The position numbers and the translations under genes are program-made. Below the pieces are notes generated by a model that saw only the letters and a program-made list of their open reading frames with translations, did no database searches and was not told the DNA's origin. This document shows, piece after piece, positions 23,084 to 35,256 of a stretch of DNA of 64,000 nucleotides (position 1 is the stretch's first letter; the number at the start of each line of letters is the position of its first letter). This stretch comes from Penicillium oxalicum (lineage: Eukaryota > Ascomycota > Eurotiomycetes > Eurotiales > Aspergillaceae), in the NCBI RefSeq assembly GCF_001723175.1, contig NC_064651.1:1364001-1428000 (forward strand), written 5' to 3'.

Positions 23084-25027
23084 TCACTTGCGGAGAGCTT
23101 GTTCAATCAATTCAGCCGCTGCCAAACATTGTTCATCTTGGAAACGAGGAGTAATCACTTGAATGGCGCACGGCGCACCATGAACTTCACTGGGATGATC
23201 TAGAAAATTGTAAGAAATTTGTCACTGGGGCGCTCTTGCAGTAAGTCTGGGTTCAAAACTCACAGTCTGGCTGTACATCATCTCCAGTCTTGAATTCCTC
23301 GTCATCCAACTCCTGTGAAGCTGCTCCATAAGGTATAATGCAAGCAGGGTACTAAATCGAGCTCGTCAGCTAACTGGCCTATTCCCCGTTTTATTACGCA
23401 AAGGATCGAAGAGAACACTGACGTCTAGTAAGTTCCACATCACCGTATAGGGTGGCCAGCCATAAGTATCATGAGCCACCGCGGTGTTCTGTGCGCCAGG
23501 AGCCAAAATCACATCGAGCTTCTTTGTGACCCACTCCCGCCGCCAGCTGTCGGCGTACTTCTCTCGAGCTTCATGTAGATCGTTGATTTTGTGATAAGGC
23601 TCTTTCTCTTGCTCTACTGGCAATGGGCCAGTGAACATAGGAGAGGACTGCTTGGCCACGGAAGTCACAGGTGGTTCTCCACTTGGCTCAATTAGATCTT
23701 CGTGTGGCGGATATGTAAAGTATTGGAAAGCCAATCGCGAAGCATATGCCACCGATAGATCGTCTTTGGTGTCGTTGTCGATTTGAATCACCCGGTGACC
23801 CGCTTGAGTCAACGCATCGACTGCGCGCTTCAATGCACGTCTCACTGGAGGGTGGAGGGGGAAATGACTGTCCTCAGACAGTACACCAATATTGAGACTC
23901 CCATTCTGAGTGCTGCCGAGCGTTATGCTCTTATTCCATGGCACCGCAAAAGCGCTTGCGTCGTATTTCCAAGCGGAACCGTCTCCAACAACGACATCCA
24001 TGAACAGCTTTATGTCGGCAAGACTATGGCCAAGTGGACCCGCGCAGGCAATCGGTCCCGGCAAGCCCTCCATTGCGCCGCAAAATTGGCCTCCGTAGGG
24101 AACCCGATTTGCTGTGGGCTTAAACCCATATACTCCACAGCACAAGGATGGGATGCGAATGGAGCCGGCGATATCAGTTCCCACTCCAAGGATTGAGCCT
24201 CGAAAGGCGACCAGAGCGCCCTCACCACCGCTCGACCCACCCGCCGTGAGTGATGTGTTGTGTGGATTAAGAGTTCGGCCAAAGATATTGTTCTCCGAGT
24301 CCGCGGTCTGAATTTACTCTTATTGTTAGCAGATAAGGGGGCGAGATGACAGCGATGAAACGATTCATACCATCATAGTTTGGGGCACATTTGTCTTGAC
24401 ATAAAGCACGGCTCCCAGTTCCAGAAGCTGTGTCACGAGTGCTGACTCCGTCGTCGATGGGGGAGTATTTAAGCAGGACACGTATCCCACAGTCGATTGC
24501 AGACCCTTGACACAAAAGCAGTCTTTGATGCTGACAGGTAACCCGTGCAGAGGTCCCAGAGGTTTCCGCTCTCGCTGTAAGTATTCGTCGAGATAGCGTG
24601 CCCGGTCAAGGGCCGCGGGGAAGAAGGTCTCGGTCAAACATGATGTCTAATTGGCAGGGTGTACATGTCAGAATGTCATCTGGTCCAAAACATAAAATAC
24701 TAGATTTGAAGCATGAACAGAAGCTCCTACCACTTGCTGTGCAATAGCTGCACGCTTCGAGAATGCTGTAGTTACTGAGAGTGATGTGACTTGGCCTGAA
24801 GCCAGCTTGGCGAGAAGCTCGGTCGCAGTGTAATTCTCTGTGACATCGAGTTCCTCTTCCGTCAAGAGACCGCTTCGACGCGGAAGATCATATTCCAAAA
24901 GATGCTGAGGCACTGCCTTCAAGGTGGCCTCGCTCAGTTTCCATTCGCGGGGCAGTTTATCCTGACATTCCTGGCGCTTTTGAGCCACAAAGTCTTGCCA
25001 GGTGGGTGAGAGTAGAGACGGCGACAT
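23084..25027 (-). CDS. Amidase (AmdS-type, amidase signature family)
   Basis: Hydrolyses a carboxylic amide to acid and ammonia through the amidase-signature Ser-cisSer-Lys triad. Five exons on the minus strand: 25027..24731, 24646..24371, 24307..23423, 23351..23264 and 23199..23084, giving 553 aa, typical for fungal acetamidase-like proteins. Catalytic Lys is in LPVSIKDCF (about 140), cis-Ser in AGGSSGGEGAL (about 216) and nucleophile Ser in GVGTDIAGSIRIP (about 240). The C-terminus reads YPACIIPYGAAS, then GAPCAIQVITPRFQDEQCL. An upstream in-frame Met at 25075 exists, but 25027 starts the family-like N-terminus. There is no signal peptide. It is convergent with the NRPS-like gene and may act on its product or substrate, or serve nitrogen scavenging. 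Confidence 0.93.
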
Positions 25028-25972
25028 TGTAAGTGCTTCTATATTGATGAATCCCCGCTGGTGCACTTTGAACAAGAATAGTTTTACGAGACAGATTTAA
25101 GACAAAGTGCTCCCGGCCGCGAATTTGTACTTGTAGTACTTTGGCTTCGGAAAGTCCGCATCGCCTCTTCGGGGAGAGGGATCGTTTCCCCTCATTCTCG
25201 GGATATCCAGGGCATATTATGGATACATTCACTCTCTCAAAGTACAACATACCATTGGACTAGTGACAAATAGTCCGTTGAGAGTGGTGATAATTTGTTG
25301 TCCCATTTTGATGCTTAGCGCAGGTGGATATGGAAAGACTGCGAGTGGAGACTGCGCTGCAGAGACGTTGCCCATGCACATGACGTGCCTGTGCGTCTGC
25401 CTTCTCAATTGGGACTAGCTTGATGGATGACCAGACCAACCACGCAACTGAGGATGGACTGACATCGTCGACATTCGGTTGTACTCCGATGAGAATGGCA
25501 CATGGCCGGCATATCAATCGGCTCATCGATTGAATACATGTCATGCAGGCGTACTTTCGTAATTAATCGGCTCGTTAGAACTTAAAAATGTACAGGACGG
25601 CGTAATCTGGTGACAATCCTTTTTATGCAATGGAGGTGTCTCTTGAGCCAGTACACATATTCAGCAAACCCAACTCCAGCAACGTTGGATTTCCAGGAGG
25701 CCGGAGATCATTTTTCAAGATCAATTTTCTCCATGACAACCAGACACAAAGACATGTGCATAAAAAAAAGCCCAAGAAATACTGATCGTTGATTCCGCGG
25801 CATAAATCAAGCGGGCTATAGATTCTTTGTTTATTGAGGCGTGGCCTTCTTCACAATCCTATCGCCTGCGCGATATTGTCACGTCTTGTGTCTCAGCCAA
25901 GCCCATAAATGATCGTGGTGGCAGCCTCTTCAATATACAGCTGTAAAAGTTTAATCGTCCTGCATCCCGCCG
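25028..25972. other. Intergenic, 0.95 kb
   Basis: Promoter of the amidase and 3' flank of the DUF3237 gene. A CGG-N5-CCG dyad lies at 25148-25158 in the amidase promoter, with different spacing from the N8 pair near 19.5 kb. No gene is seen. Confidence 0.45.
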
Positions 25973-26672
25973 CTAAAGATGTGCAGTAACACTTTCTGGC
26001 TCCCTCTCCGGGAAATTGGTTAAACGATAGGCATCAATCCAAATCTTTTCACCCTCACAAACCATCACACCAACACAGATCAGTCCATTCACCCAATTAT
26101 ACGGGCCAGGGCCCGCTTCGAGTCGAAGATGGGAGAAGAATTCCACATCATCTTGACTGACCACCACTTTGGGGGGCTGTGTCCAATCCTGTGCAACCGC
26201 CTTGGCATACTCGGTTCCTGGTCCTGGTCGATAAAGACCATGGGCACGAAAGTAGATATGATATCCATCTGATGTTCGTGCGGTATATCGCGCGTCAAGC
26301 TTCATCGACTAGATATTTGATTATGGTCAGTGCAGCTATCCCAGAGGGTGCCCATTGCGCTGTGCAGATGCTGTCCCAATCTCTGAATTTGCCTTGAATA
26401 TTTGAATTCTCTCTTACATGCGTTCCATTGATAACCGTCAACCAGTCTGCGCCACCGAGCGGCAAGATGGTGGCTTCAATACCAGGTCCCTTGATGGTTC
26501 CGCGCTCCAGGTTCATGATTCTGCGAATGACGCCCGCATCATGAGCAGCACCAAGCTCAATTTCTTCCTTTGAAACGTCACACTCGAGTCTGTACATCCA
26601 GACTAGACTGGGTTGACGCATGAATGGGCCGCTGGGAAAGACCCCGTTGCCGGGGGATGGTTCGGTGGTCAT
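25973..26672 (-). CDS. DUF3237 family protein
   Basis: Small protein of 196 aa from two exons, 26672..26418 and 26308..25973. It resembles the DUF3237 family of bacteria and fungi, whose biochemical role is not established. Family-like features are LVWMYRLECDVSKEEIELG near the start, GTIKGPGIEATILPLGGADW in the middle, DARYTARTSDGYHIYFRAHG across the junction, and the C-terminal FFSHLRLEAGPGPYNWVNG. There is no signal peptide or membrane segment. Its place between the amidase and the transporter suggests it belongs to the same accessory cluster; fungal DUF3237 genes are often found beside catabolic or secondary-metabolism genes. Confidence 0.82.
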
Positions 26673-27613
26673 GGTGAGGACTCTAACAAGACAAGAGAGG
26701 CGAGGACACTAATCGGCTACTCTGAACGCGTATGCACAGAGTTTAAGATCCTTCGTAGGGGAGTGAAGCTCTCTTATCAACATGGAAAGCTATAATAGGA
26801 GTAGTTGAAGTTAACGTATCGATATCGGCTCCGCACTGATGAGTTGTTTGAAGTACCTCAGCCTCGGTCTTCCCCGCAGTGGAGGAGATCCACTCGAGAC
26901 CCTTTGAGGTAGGTTGACCCTCATATCAAGTTCCCAAGATCTGCAATATGCTTGTTTTCCCTTTGATATCCTACAGTTCCGGATAACGCCCAATTAGGCA
27001 GGTACAGGAGCATCACTCTTTACTAGAATCACGGCAGTTTCGGTGAATTCGGACTACCGAGTTGCGATGCAAGTGAGCTGGCCTTGAAGTTACGTAAATT
27101 CTCGATCACGCACAGCACTTCAATTCAGGCTCCCCTGGCTCCGTTTTCTCTGCAGATAGTTCACCGAGCAAGGGCAACTGGATGAGTGATGGGTGACCAA
27201 GAGATGAATAAGCCGAGGCGGAGGTATCTAACACCACCAAATCTCGAGAATGATGTCTTTACAACCCATTTTCAGAGCGATACGGCAGCTTGGATTGTGT
27301 CGGAGTTGGTTCTCGCTTTTTGAAATATCATTATTACGACATCACTACGGTGGATAAAAGAAATCATGCACGTTTTTCTCTTTCTGACATTTTCGCAACA
27401 GAAAGTATCTATTGATCAGAAAGGCTGCAACTGGAAGCTTGAAAGGGGCTGGAAATTCATAGGCTAAACAAAGACAAAAGGAAGAGGCTCGCAAATATCT
27501 CAGAGAGATAAAGGGTTACATGTCAATGGTACTCGCACAATCAAGCTCCTGTCTCGGCTCATATTATGACTGGTGGCCACCCATGCTTTCCCCGCACTCC
27601 TCTCCTTGTCTCT
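26673..27613. other. Intergenic, 0.94 kb
   Basis: Promoter of the DUF3237 gene and 3' flank of the MFS gene. It holds a half-site CGGATAA near 26976 and a short CGG-N4-CCG near 27047, but no full copy of the N8 dyad. No gene is seen. Confidence 0.45.
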
Positions 27614-29758
27614 TCAGTGGCAGTGTAGAACGGTCTGCTGCTCCACAAGACGATAATAACGAGGGGCCATGGCTCGGCGAGACAGCTTCCCGTAGAAGAT
27701 CATCGGAAAAATCAGCACAGAAATGGCCAAACAGAGAAATCCAGAAGCAATGAACATCTTCTGGAGACCCTGCGTCTGCATCCAGGGCGTGATCGCGAAT
27801 GGTATCCCGATACTGGTAACGTTTCGTAGAAAAGCGATTCCCGTGAAGGCATCCCCCGTTATCTGTGTAGCTTGTGATTAGTAGACTATCCAGTCTCTTG
27901 GAAGAGAAAAGGGAATGCGCTTACCTCACGGTAACTGTCAATAACTAGGGTCAAGGCAGCATCGCCGATACTGCCCAATCCAAATGCGAAAAGAGCACCT
28001 CCCACGCTGGGAAATATCCAATGCATGCCCTGGTAGGGTTCCGAGTTAGCACCGGGTTCTCATGACGTGCTGTGTAGGCCGCGGTCTCTTCGACATGCAA
28101 ATTCAGGGAGCAAAAGAGGAGATGACTTACCCGGTCTAAAGTAATACCAAACATGATCAGACCTCCAGCCATACAAACTGCCGGGAGATGTAAGATGTAC
28201 AAGCGCATTTCGGGCTCATAGTAACCGCGGTTTTTGCGAGCGAATCGCAGAATCGACCAGTCGCCAATCAGCCCACCGTACAGCGACCCAATCAAGTTTC
28301 CCACAAATGGACCAAGGCTCATCAAGCCAACTTGCCCGGGCGTGAAGTTGTATGGAGGCAATGGGAAGACGAGTGCGATAACGTTGGCCACGACCGTGAG
28401 CCAGACCACACCCGAAGCGTATTGGATGCCGGTGAAAAGCACGGTGGGAAAGGTGAACAAAACATAGAAGGGTCGATAGACGTAGGGCCAGATGGGCTCT
28501 GATGTATAAGTCCAGAGGGCAAGACGTGTACGCCACGGCCTCGTCGGGATGTTCAGGTCCAGCTGATGATGAAGGTTGCTGGGTTCGACTGGGAGCGGTA
28601 TCTTGGTAACCGACTCCACTGCGGCCAAGGGCTTGCCATCTGCGTTTGCAGAATCCACAGTCGTCTCAACGGCCTGAGTCACACTTTCTTGCCCGTTGAG
28701 CACTCGGACAAACTTAGTTTCTTCGTAGATGAAGAGAAACAAGATCAAGAAGAATGCGTTGAAGATGCCCAGAGTTTGGTACGACCATCGCCAATCCTGT
28801 CTGGTTGCCTGCAATCCCGCTCCTATCGGTGCCAAAAAGCTCTAAAAAGTAACATCCGCGTTAGTCACACTGCAAGGCAAGAATAAATTCATAGTAGACG
28901 TACGCCAATCATGACCATGGTCATGTAGAGACCATTCATACTCGCCCGGTGGTGTACGAAGTAGAGGTCGGAGATCTACGGGACTGTCAGTAGATGCCTC
29001 TTGGGGATGTATTTCGGGAATCGACATAGTCGTACCGTCATTTCCGCAATCGTTTCGTTCGTTGCTCCAGATAAGCCCAGGAGCAGGTTGACAGCATAGA
29101 GCTCAGCGAGCGTGTTCAACCGTGCTGCCCAGAAGGAGCTAGCCAACATAAGAGCGGTCGACAGAATGTACACAGGCCTTCGACCGAATTTCTTCGCCAG
29201 CGGAATGAAGATCACACAGCCCACACTGAGACCGACGTACAGAACAGACATGGCTTGATTGAGCTGCGTATAGGAGACGGAGAGATCCACGACCATCTGT
29301 TGCCAAAAGATCGCTTGCACAGAGACTCTAATCAAAGACTCTCGGTTAGTCGGTCATGATCATGGCTACAGGAGCTTTTTTTGCAGGAGGCCATGCATAC
29401 TCTGTGAAGACCACGGCTGTCATTCCAAGCACAATCACAAAGTTGACACTCTTGCGTAGAGTACTCCAGTTCTGGTAGTCCATCATCGTCAGTCGAATGT
29501 CATCTTGATACGGCTGTGACGCTCACCAAGGGCTCATTGGGATCATTTGAGGGCACTGGGTTGAGCATAATAGCCCGTTGACCTATTTCCGATTCATCTT
29601 GCTCGGAAAGAACCCTGGTCAGCCAAAGCCCTTGCGTTGGAGGTCCCCTTCGACCAATCTTCCGCACCTCTGATCAACTGAAACGTGCCGGGGGGTAATC
29701 TTGCACTGCCATCTTCAAAGTCTGACGATATCTCTCGGTTCTGACGCGCGTCTTCCAT
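27614..29758 (-). CDS. MFS transporter
   Basis: Major facilitator permease, probably in the plasma membrane, moving a small organic molecule. Eight exons: 29758..29668, 29597..29527, 29471..29401, 29327..29036, 28975..28904, 28841..28131, 28029..27925 and 27862..27614, giving 553 aa with about 12 membrane helices. The N-terminus (EDGSARLPPGTFQLI, then NPVPSNDPNEPLNW) is a common fungal MFS signature. The loop 2-3 motif is PLAKKFGRRPVYI, and a long hydrophilic central loop separates the halves. The first intron has an unusual donor, GTGCGG, but removing its 70 nt joins the signature blocks in frame. Within the accessory block it is the likely exporter or importer for the pathway compound. Confidence 0.9.
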
Positions 29759-31901
29759 CATTCATGTGTATGTTGATGGACAAAATCGGAGGCAGAGCTG
29801 GTGTCGATGGTGATTTCACGAGATATTTAATCCACTGTCGTGAGCGTCAGGTCATGTTCAGATTGGTATATATGACAAGTATCGATCCTGGTATCCCAGC
29901 ACCATCTGAGGTTCAAACCTTGACCCGAAGCTACTTGGTACCCTCGAAGTTTGATAGGAAGACCTTTCCCATCGGCTCTGCAAAATGCGGGGGAAAAAAT
30001 GGGTCCAATCCAGCACTTTGACCGCAGTCTTGGCTCTGCTTATCTTCTCGCGTCTCGACGCCACCACCCCTTTATTTTCTGGGATACGGAAGGGGTCCTC
30101 CTTCCACTTGGAGTTAGAAAACCTGTCATTAAAGCCCGCGTGGGCCTGCAGCGCTGCGGATCGTCCAAGGTCGATCCAGAGTTTCTTTCTCCCTCCCAAT
30201 GTGGCAGGCAGACCCCTCGCAACAAAACTGTAGACCCAACCGTGAAAAGGCATAAGGTTGAACTTGGACAGTCCACTATCTCGGATCAACATGGACTTCG
30301 CCTACCACCATTTTCATCAGCATTCCTTCAATGCTGGGCATTTGATGCGATGGTCAACTTTGAAAGAGCGTCTCGTGCGTGCCGTACTTTCCAGGACTTG
30401 CAGGAACACCCAGTCACCATGTATCAGTCTTACAAAAGTAATTCGTTCCGCTCAAAAGGCTGTGCTGTGTCCGGTTATGCATCACCGTGGTCTTCCGGTA
30501 AGTTCCTCATGATCGCCGGCTGCCGGGAAGTGGCTAGCATGGTACTTCGAACGTCCGTGCGTGGCCTGGGTACTAATTGTGGACACAGCAGGCATCAATC
30601 TCGCGCTTTGACTCCGTGGAGTGCGACGGAGGAGAGCCTAAGTGATTCTTATTAGATCCAGCCCCCTCTAGATGACGTAGTCAAGTTATGGGATGCGCAC
30701 CAGGTTGATTGCTCTCCAACTGAACTAAGCCCGTCCTGTCTATATCTCTGAGCCTGGCTTTCAAAATTTCCGTGGCTTCGCTTCGAAGGCCATGCTTTTT
30801 CTTCTCATTCCTAGACTTGACTCATCAAGATGTCCCTCTAGGCAATCCCTGGTCAAGGATCGGCCTGTAAGCTGACTGTTCAAGACGATGTCGCAGCCCT
30901 CACTCAGACAACCGTCTTTGCGAACACTCTTCGGTCGCGTTTTAGGATTTACCACCAAGTAGTGCCCGAACAAAATGTCTGCTGAGTATCTTGATTCGTG
31001 GTCTGACTGAACATTGATAGGCACAGGAATCCTGTCCTATGGTTGCGAAGAGTCGGGAATAGCCAAGAACGCGGGTGCGGATGGCTCGGCCGATCACTGG
31101 ACTGACTTGCTGATGATCACGACAGGCACGTGGTGGCATCATTTTGGAAGTACTATGAAAGCATTGATACGACATGACTAAATCGGCGAGATGTGAAGCA
31201 CCGAGATATTCCGAGACAAAATATCATGTTGGATGGACATACAACTTTCTTCTGCAACTCAGTCTGAACTGATCATCGACCTGAATGAATCAGAGCTCGA
31301 GCGTCAACTCATTGCAGGTGCGCGGGTCCTCTTTTTGTATTTGCAAATGGAGAAGATCTGAATCAGCGATGCTATTCTTTTGGAGAAAATGCCGTGGGAT
31401 CATGCTCCTTGATACTATTTCGGGTGGCTTTCCATGTGGTCTCCCACAGTCTACGATCAACTATATCTGACAACAGCTGAACGGCAAGATATCCACCATA
31501 CATGCTTCATATCCGATTCCAACACATTCAATTAACGATTGGCAACTTGTCGAGATGAAGTCCAATCCATATGTCAAGCGGCACGTCAAGGCAGAACTCT
31601 CGAGAAGAGATACTACCCGCCCGTCCCCTTGAGGTAGCAAACCTGAAAGACACGACTGCACGGAGTAAAAGTAATACCCATGAGCATTCACACGGGGGGT
31701 GATTACCTACTTATGACGACCCTTGTTTTCGAATGCCACACTCAGAATTGCTCTGGATGTTTCTTATAGAACCGTGGGCGTATGATCATACAAGGACGAT
31801 AGCTGCCGAGAGTGTGAAATTGTCACTTATTTCTGCATTCATCTGTTCTTGCCACAATTTCCACAAAAGGTCCTCCCGGAATCGATCACTCCTTCCGTGC
31901 G
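29759..31901. other. Intergenic, 2.1 kb
   Basis: A + strand frame of 234 codons at 29951-30655 is overlapped by a 144-codon minus frame. Neither has a domain or gene-like composition. A tRNA-like D-arm occurs at 30710-30730 (minus strand) without a T-arm. The region separates the transporter from the regulator and may hold their control sequences or a decayed gene. Confidence 0.45.
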
Positions 31902-33573
31902 TCACAAAAGACCTATCTCAACATTTCTTGCGCGAGCCCTCTCATGAATGTCGGGCTTCTCTTTGTTCTCCTGCCACATCTCTTCCAGTATCTCGAACAA
32001 GATCCCACCCTGGTGTAAGTCCAGCGAGCATTCGCGAATCACCTCTTGCCAGTGCGCATGGTCATGTAAAATTTGCACTTCTTGTCCGGCGATGATCAAA
32101 GGATACAAGGTAGAGTTTCTTATAAGAGGGTCTTCATCCGGACGCTCTGCACAGCCCAAGCGTAGAGCGTCCACATTGGCGAGGATTCGATTCACGAGCA
32201 CTCTCGAGTCGAGTGGGCAGGGCATGCGGGGTTGCCACGCAGGAGGACTCTGTGGGTCGCTTGAGGCAATTCTGTTTCTTTCAATCTGCCGGATGTTCAG
32301 GATGGCCGCTAAGCGATACGCCTCCCAGAGATAACACTGCAAGAAGTTTCCAGGCTCTCCAGGCCAGTTCCAGAAGCTTTGTTCTGATGAGTCAATACCG
32401 GTTCCGGCCAGAAGGTCCATGAACGAGCGCGGCAATCCAGTGATCGGTTCAATGCCGTCCCTCGGTCTCAACGGCTGACAAAATCGCCGCCATATGCCGA
32501 GTGAGCTGGTCTGACGCCCCACTGTCATGCATTGTATGTCCATGGCACCAATGACTTCAAGAAGATGAGTGCGAAAGGGTGTGAATGTGACATCTCCAGG
32601 GAAATGAGCAAGATCATGGCCTTGGAGGATATTGTGCATTCCTTCTATATGGATCGACCAAGGCATGCCATGTATCAGCTAGGAGGAAAGAAAATAGGAC
32701 TTTTCAGTTACCCGCAACTCACAGGGGGGGGGGGGGGTGGCTCGTTAGAATCTAAAGAGGGGACTACTTACTCCAATGCTGCACAACAGAAGACCCGCAG
32801 TGAAGGTCCCATCGGAGAGTATCGTGGATTGAGCGAGCTCCGCGCGGAATTCCCGTATTGACCGATCAAAATATTCGAAAAATTGCGTGGTGTGGACGCT
32901 GGTGAGGGAAAGTTGGAAAGTCAGGCAGATATTGTACAGAGCGTTGGATTCCTGGCATAGTCTGGGAAGTTCGCCTCGTAGGTGATTTTCCGACATAGTT
33001 GCCGACTGCAAAACATTGATGCCAGATGTCACGACTTCCAAAGCATGCATTGCATGCCTCATCATTAGTTTCAAGCGTGCGCATTTGCCAGGCGAGCCGT
33101 TTCCTTGATACTTACATTCATTGAATAAAAGATCATCTTTTTCCGAGCGGACAGACGCGGGCGAGTGATTCGAGTCTGGCGGGAAACGTCAGACTGATTT
33201 TCTCGAAGAATCATTCCGGGTCCCTTTTTCTCATCTTACCCAAGCACTCGATCATGTTAGGCTGCCTTGTATTCTCCGACGTCTGGCAAGAAGATGGAGT
33301 CTGACTCTGATTCTGAGCCTCCAGTCTTTTTCTTTCCCTACTCAAGTCTCTTCGTCTTCCCTTCGGCCTTGGCGGAACGCTCTCTTTCAATGGCTTATCG
33401 GCACCCGTAAATTGACCACGCGATGCAATGCCGCAGCCCCAGCGTAACCGAACCTCATATCCCTCGCATTCCATTCCGCGGTCTGTGCAATTTTGGCATG
33501 GGGGCCGGGTGTTATCACAGCGACGTCGCCGACGCTTACATGTCCAGCAGCCATGATAGCTACGGGTCGACAT
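31902..33573 (-). CDS. Zn2Cys6 transcription factor (fungal_trans_2 type)
   Basis: Nuclear binuclear-zinc regulator, 477 aa. Four exons: 33573..33240, 33175..33116, 33034..32772 and 32678..31902. The DNA-binding domain is at the extreme N-terminus: six cysteines in CWTCKRRRRRC, then CQNC and GMEC, followed by the family-typical LRWGCGIASRGQFTGADKP. A basic linker leads to the fungal-specific regulatory domain (FNEFVTSGINVLQSAT, QESNALYNICLTFQLSL and LLLCSIG, joined to IHGMPWSIHIEGMHNIL). The protein ends VEIGLL, a usual end in this family. Intron 3 contains a run of 14 C on the coding strand. It is the best candidate for the local regulator of the 19-34 kb block and for binding the CGG-N8-CCG dyads. 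Confidence 0.9.
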
Positions 33574-35256
33574 ACTAAATGCAGTTGGCGCTGGCAATGA
33601 AATTTCAAGATCAAGCGGACGGGAGACGTGGAAGATGGCAAGAAGTATGCGGGGAAAGTGGAGCTGCTGTAAGGTTATCGTGTTCCCGACCGACCGATAG
33701 CCCGATGGCCTGATAACACCAGGGTCTAGCTCGGGCTTCAGACAACAGTTGAGGTAGACCTCCCACAGCCTAAGGAGTACGTGGATCCTATCCACTTTGC
33801 AGGTGCAAAGTACCCTTTATTTTCAGACATAAGGAATACATGAATTTTACCATCTTAGATCTAAATCTTGACCAGTCGCAAGAGAATCATCAGGATTAGG
33901 TAACAAAATACATCCAGGAATCACACTGAATTGAGATTCAATCATTGCGTCTTGTAGTTACTTACCGTCGTAGTTTGAACAATGAAGATTGGGAAATTAA
34001 AATTGGTTGATCGATATTACTGTTGAAGAAGGGTAGCGCTCAGGGCCTGGAGCCTAATTTCACTACGTAGGTAGGTCGAGTAAAAGGGAGGAAACCAAAC
34101 TATACAAGAGCGCACGGTTGCAAGCAGGAACTATAGCAGGAACTATAGCAGGAACTATAGCAGGAACGGCGGTAGGAAGTAGGAAGATAAATTGGAAGAT
34201 AAGCTGGGAGATAATTACGGTAAATCCTGTCTTGGCAGAGGAATGTTTAATTGCTTGAGGTCTCTAGAGTCGGGCTGGAAACTTTACCCCTTCAAGAACG
34301 CCCTTCCGGAAGACAAGACAAACACGCCGGCTGCGTACAAGGTACACTCAAGACATGTACTGTAGTCAGTCCCCTACACTATCTATTTTGTCAAGATATA
34401 AGTATCGTTAATAGGGACGAGAGATAGATACCAGACGTGGATTTCTCTTCAGTCACTGTAGATTATGGTAAGGTAGGTATTTTATGCAGTACATTCATCG
34501 AGCTCGTCCGAAAGGGGTCAGGTGGATACTATGGGTAGGGTCCATGTACTCCTGAGGCGAGGCTGCGGGAGGTCTGCCTCAACTGTGCTTCTGCATTCGG
34601 AGCCACGCCGCATACTTGCTCCTTTGAATCAAGATGTAGGGAGCTCAAATCCATCTGCGCTCTTCTAGATGACTTGATGGGTTGGTTTCGATATCTCCTT
34701 CCATCCGGTTTCAAATCTTGGCAACCGGGTCCACGACCGTACATGGCTCCTTCAACCGAACGCTGCCCGGGGGCCTTAGGTTGGACGGAGTTTCGCCGCG
34801 TGTCTTTTCTCTATATGACGAAAGGTAGGTTGACGGCCAGAAACGCACAATGCAGTGCGCATGTTAGTTGCTTAAGCATGATTTCATTCGATAGTTGACC
34901 GGTGTCCTATGTATGTACGGTGAAGTCCCCTTGGCTATCCTGCAAATAAATATAAGATGTAATGTACATAAATCAATCATAGCGTGAGCCCCATGATACA
35001 GAGGTAGAGTTGTCAGTGGAAAACCGGATCGCTTCGGTGGCGAGATGTTTTTAAGCCCGCCAATGAAGGCAAAACAGAGTTGGGGAGGGGGACGGGAATG
35101 CGCTTCAGAAGAGGAGGTCGTGAATCGAGGATATTGGCCCATATAATGACGTTTGGGGATGAACTCTCATAACAGAAAAAAAGGTGCAATGATTGGGGAA
35201 GAGAAGGCTCGATGAGAAGGCTTTAGGAGGCAAAAGAAAAGTGTTGAGAAAAATAA
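33574..35256. other. Intergenic, 1.7 kb
   Basis: Promoter of the regulator and 3' flank of the sulfatase-like gene. It contains a 12-bp tandem repeat at 34124-34167. No gene is supported. Confidence 0.5.
34124..34167 (+). repeat. Tandem repeat, 12-bp unit x 3.7
   Basis: The unit GCAGGAACTATA occurs three times exactly, followed by a partial copy, GCAGGAAC. It lies in an intergenic region and is not coding. Confidence 0.85.

Noticed and set aside
29951..30655. 234-codon open frame between transporter and regulator
   Set aside because: Overlapped by a long frame on the other strand. It has no domain, no conserved-looking blocks and a Ser/Arg/Cys-rich mixed composition typical of chance frames.
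30678..30735. tRNA-like sequence on the minus strand
   Set aside because: The D-arm and A-box (TAGTTCAGTTGGAGAGC) look right, but no matching anticodon stem, T-arm (GGTTCGA) or 3' acceptor strand follows. At best it is a 5' tRNA fragment.
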